Shown in pieces: positions 46,239 through 48,655 of a DNA stretch of 48,655 nt. Under the pieces are notes generated by a model. The model searched no databases, was not told the origin of the DNA, and saw nothing but the letters and a program-made list of their open reading frames with translations. Source of the stretch: Symbiodinium natans. Its lineage: Eukaryota; Sar; Dinophyceae; Suessiales; Symbiodiniaceae. The translations under genes were made by a program, and so were the position numbers. Positions within the stretch are counted from its first letter, which is position 1; each line of letters begins with the position of its first letter. The stretch is from assembly GCA_905221605.1 (NCBI GenBank), contig CAJNDS010000041.1, positions 198,501 to 247,155 of the forward strand. Reading direction: 5' to 3'.

Positions 46239-46420
46239 GTCCCCCGCTCCCCCACCCCCCCACCCCCCCACCCCCCCACTCCCCCACTCCCCCACTCCCC
46301 CACTCCCCCACTCCCCCACTCCCCCACTCCCCCACTCCCCCACTCCCCCACTCCCCCACTCCCCCACTCCCCCCCACTCCCCCACTCCCCCACTCACTCC
46401 CCCACTCCCCCACTCACTCA
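46239..46420. repeat. ACTCCCCC array
   Basis: Regular 8-bp units after a short CCCCCCAC stretch. Confidence 0.97.
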
Positions 46421-46588
46421 CCAAAAAGCAGGATGCTAGTTGAACACGCTCGGTCCCCAAAAAGGCAGGATGCTAGTTGAGTACTCTCGGTCCCCAAAAG
46501 GCAGGATGCTAGTTAAACACGCTCGGTCTCCAAAAAGCAGGTTTCTGGTTAAACATGCTCGGTCCCCAAACAGTAGTTGAACAAGCAC
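46421..46588. repeat. About 37-bp tandem repeat (4-5 copies)
   Basis: Units of CCAAAAAGCAGGATGCTAG plus TTGAACACGCTCGGTCC. Confidence 0.93.
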
Positions 46589-46603
46589 GTCACCCCCCGA
46601 TAA

Positions 46604-46780
46604 GCAAAACCTGGAGCCATGCTTCTGCTATCGAAGCGGGTGTGGGTATGTTGTCTGATGTTGAGTCTGAAGCTGATGCCGCAAGAAGTGGTTTGTTTGG
46701 GGACCTGGATAGCAAGTTCGGGGGAGAGGGTGATGTCTGCTCCTTGTGTGTTGTTCCTGAAAACAAAACCCAAAACCCAA
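46604..46780 (+). other. Exon-like island
   Basis: The frame reads SHASAIEAGVGMLSDVESEA, DAARSGLFGDLDSKFGGEGD and VCSLCVVPENK. It has ordinary protein composition between repeats and is not recognised. The same CCCCCCGATAAGCAA leader word as at 44190 precedes it. Confidence 0.3.
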
Positions 46781-46818
46781 TCAACATGAAAAAATCCCAA
46801 AACCAAACACTCCCCCAC

Positions 46819-46819
<1 letters not shown>

Positions 46820-46903
<84 letters not shown>
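46820..46903. repeat. 84-nt uninterrupted poly(C)
   Basis: A pure C run, flanked on both sides by ACTCCCCC units. It is prone to assembly-length error. Confidence 0.97.
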
Positions 46904-46906
<3 letters not shown>

Positions 46907-47040
46907 CCCACTCCCCCACTCCCCCACTCCCCCACTCCCCCACTCCCCCACTCCCCCACTCCCCCACTCCCCCACTCCCCCACTCCCCCACTCCCCCACT
47001 CCCTCCGCTCTCAGCTCCCTCACTCCCCCCCCCACTTCCC
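46904..47040. repeat. ACTCCCCC array
   Basis: Regular 8-bp units after the poly(C) run, degrading to the right. Confidence 0.97.
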
Positions 47041-47086
47041 CAATGTGTCACGACGTGCTACCACTCTCCCCCATCCCCCACTCCCT

Positions 47087-47153
47087 TGCCCTCTTCTGGC
47101 CCAAGTCCAGGTTTCGGGCTCGAAACCCCCAACCTGGACCACTTCCAGCACTT
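47087..47153. repeat. 67-bp repeat with hairpin, copy 2
   Basis: GTCCAGGTT pairs with AACCTGGAC, and inside it GGTTTCG pairs with CGAAACC. Confidence 0.85.
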
Positions 47154-47245
47154 TTCACGCACTGTATCCTGCTTCTGCGCTCCCCCACTCCCCCCAATCT
47201 CCCACTCCCCCAACTAGACGCCGGGGGGGAGTGGGGGGGAGTGGG

Positions 47246-47908
47246 GGGTTTGGGGGAAACCCAGGCTCCGAAGGGTTTGGCTCGAAACCCTTCAGGCTCC
47301 GAAGGGTTTGGGGAAACCCTTCAGGCTCCGAAAGGTTTGGGGAAACCCTTCAGGCTCCGAAGGGTTTGGGGAAACCCTTCAGGCTCCGAAGGGTTTGGGG
47401 AAACCCTTCAGGCTCCGAAGGGTTTGGGGAAACCCTGCAGGCTCCGAAGGGTTTGGGAAAACCCTTCAGGCTCCGAAGGGTTTGGGGAAACCCTTCAGGC
47501 TCCGAAGGGTTTGGGGAAACCCTTCAGGCTCCGAAGGGTTTGGGGAAACCCTTCAGCCGAAGGGTTTGGGGAAACCCTTCAGGCTCCGAAGGGTTTGGAG
47601 AAACCCTTCAGGCTCCGAAGGGTTTGGGGAAACCCTTCAGGCTCCGAAGGGTTTGGGGAAACCCTTCAGGCTCCGAAGGGCTTGGAGAAACCCTTCAGGC
47701 TCCGAAGGGTTTGGGGAAACCCTTCAGGCTCCGAAGGGTTTGGAGAAACCCTTGAGGCTCCGAAGGGTTTGGGGAAACCCTTCAGGCTCCGAAGGGTTTG
47801 GGGAAACCCTTCAGGCTCCGAAGGGTTTGGAGAAACCCTTCAGGCTCCGAAGGGTTTGGGGAAACCCTTCAGGCTCCGAAGGGTTTGGGGAAACCCTGCA
47901 GGCTCCGA
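47246..47908. repeat. 29-bp tandem repeat with built-in hairpin (about 23 copies)
   Basis: The unit is GGGTTTGGGGAAACCC followed by TTCAGGCTCCGAA. In each junctional frame GAAGGGTTT and AAACCCTTC form a perfect 9-bp stem around a GGGG loop. One unit is shortened at about 47555. Confidence 0.97.
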
Positions 47909-47984
47909 TCGGCGGGAGTGGGGGAGTGGGGGAGTGGGGGTGCGGGGGAGTTGGGGTTTGGGACAAACTCCCCCCAATCTCCCA

Positions 47985-48140
47985 CTCCCCCAACTCCCCA
48001 ACTCCCCACTCCCCCAATCCCCCACTCCCCCACTCCCCCACTCCCCCACTCCCCCACTCCCCCCCACTCCAAACCACTCCCCCACACTCCCCCCCACTCC
48101 AACCCACTCCCCCCCACTCTCCCCCACTCCCCCCCACTCC
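47985..48140. repeat. ACTCCCCC array, irregular
   Basis: Units with CCAAACC and ACTCT variants lead into the terminal array. Confidence 0.95.
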
Positions 48141-48146
48141 CCCCCA

Positions 48147-48655
48147 CTCTCCCCCACATCTCCCCCACATCTCCCCCACATCTCCTCCACATCTCCCCCA
48201 CATCTCCCCCACATCTCCCCCACATCTCCCCCACATCTCCCCCACATCTCCCCCACATCTCCCCCACATCTCCCCCACATCTCCCCCACATCTCCCCCAC
48301 ATCTCCCCCACATCTCCCCCACATCTCCCCCACATCTCCCCCACATCTCCCCCACATCTCCCCCACATCCCCCCCACATCTCCCCCACATCTCCCCCACA
48401 TCTCCCCCACATCTCCCCCACATCTCCCCCACATCTCCCCCACATCTCCCCCACATCTCCCCCACATCTCCCCCACATCTCCCCCACATCTCCCCCACAT
48501 CTCCCCCACATCTCCCCCACATCTCCCCCTCATCTCCCCCACATCTCCCCCACATCTCCCCCACATCTCCCCCACATCTCCCCCACATCTCCCCCACATC
48601 TCCCCCACATCTCCCCCACATCTCCCCCACATCTCCCCCACATCTCCCCCACATC
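48147..48655. repeat. 11-bp ACATCTCCCCC array, open at window end
   Basis: About 46 nearly perfect units running off the window. Because 11 is not a multiple of 3, all minus frames read the same [11 protein letters not shown] peptide. These ORFs are not genes. Confidence 0.98.

Noticed and set aside
44233-48655. Many long Pro-rich or Gly-rich ORFs on both strands
   Set aside because: Products of ACTCCCCC, CCCAGATG and ACATCTCCCCC repeats; several frames are open at once.
48147-48655. True chromosome end at the right edge
   Set aside because: The terminal repeat is an 11-bp ACATCTCCCCC satellite, not the telomere unit; it simply continues beyond the window.

Overview
The window looks like nuclear DNA of a dinoflagellate, probably Symbiodiniaceae-like. 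The reasons are the abundant TTTAGGG/CCCTAAA (plant-type telomere) repeats, introns that mostly begin with GC and end AG|G, a relict spliced-leader-like motif in front of an intronless gene, and Helitron proteins of a type I associate with dinoflagellates. I could run no database search, so the taxon is an inference.

Left part (1-13.5 kb, + strand). The unique islands between telomere-like arrays are not random. Twelve short exons (451-12568) join in frame into about 185 residues of the 26S proteasome lid subunit Rpn5/PSMD12, in order and without internal gaps. Every acceptor is AG|G and about nine of twelve donors are GC. The introns are built largely from interstitial telomeric repeats, in several cases TTTAGGG near the donor and CCCTAAA near the acceptor. 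An intronless cyclin-like gene with a relict-leader-like motif lies in the same orientation inside the 3.6-kb intron 2.

Middle (13.5-30 kb). This part holds two AT-rich islands, a composite repeat element (14.5-16.2 kb), and a long CCCTAAA array followed by a 204-bp structured repeat R1. An autonomous Helitron Rep/helicase (16990-22183, minus strand, one frameshift) follows, then an intronless 429-residue unknown protein flanked by related short repeats. After it comes a block R2 / telomere-variant array / R1 / exon-like island / R2 / array, then a large TTTAGGG array and about 52-bp satellite repeats.

Helentron region (30-40 kb, minus strand). A spliced gene of about 2,760 residues or more can be rebuilt from exons whose phases agree: OTU protease, Helitron Rep with HIH and Y-x3-Y-x2-K, Pif1-type helicase, and a tail with many CxxC pairs. 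Its introns carry microsatellites. One homopolymer frameshift is present.

Right part (40.5-48.7 kb). This is minisatellite territory: 15-bp CCCAGATG-type repeats, a 255-bp tandem repeat containing a tRNA-Arg-like sequence, ACTCCCCC arrays, an 84-nt C run, 29-bp hairpin repeats, and an 11-bp array running off the window end. I find no firm gene here, only short exon-like islands.
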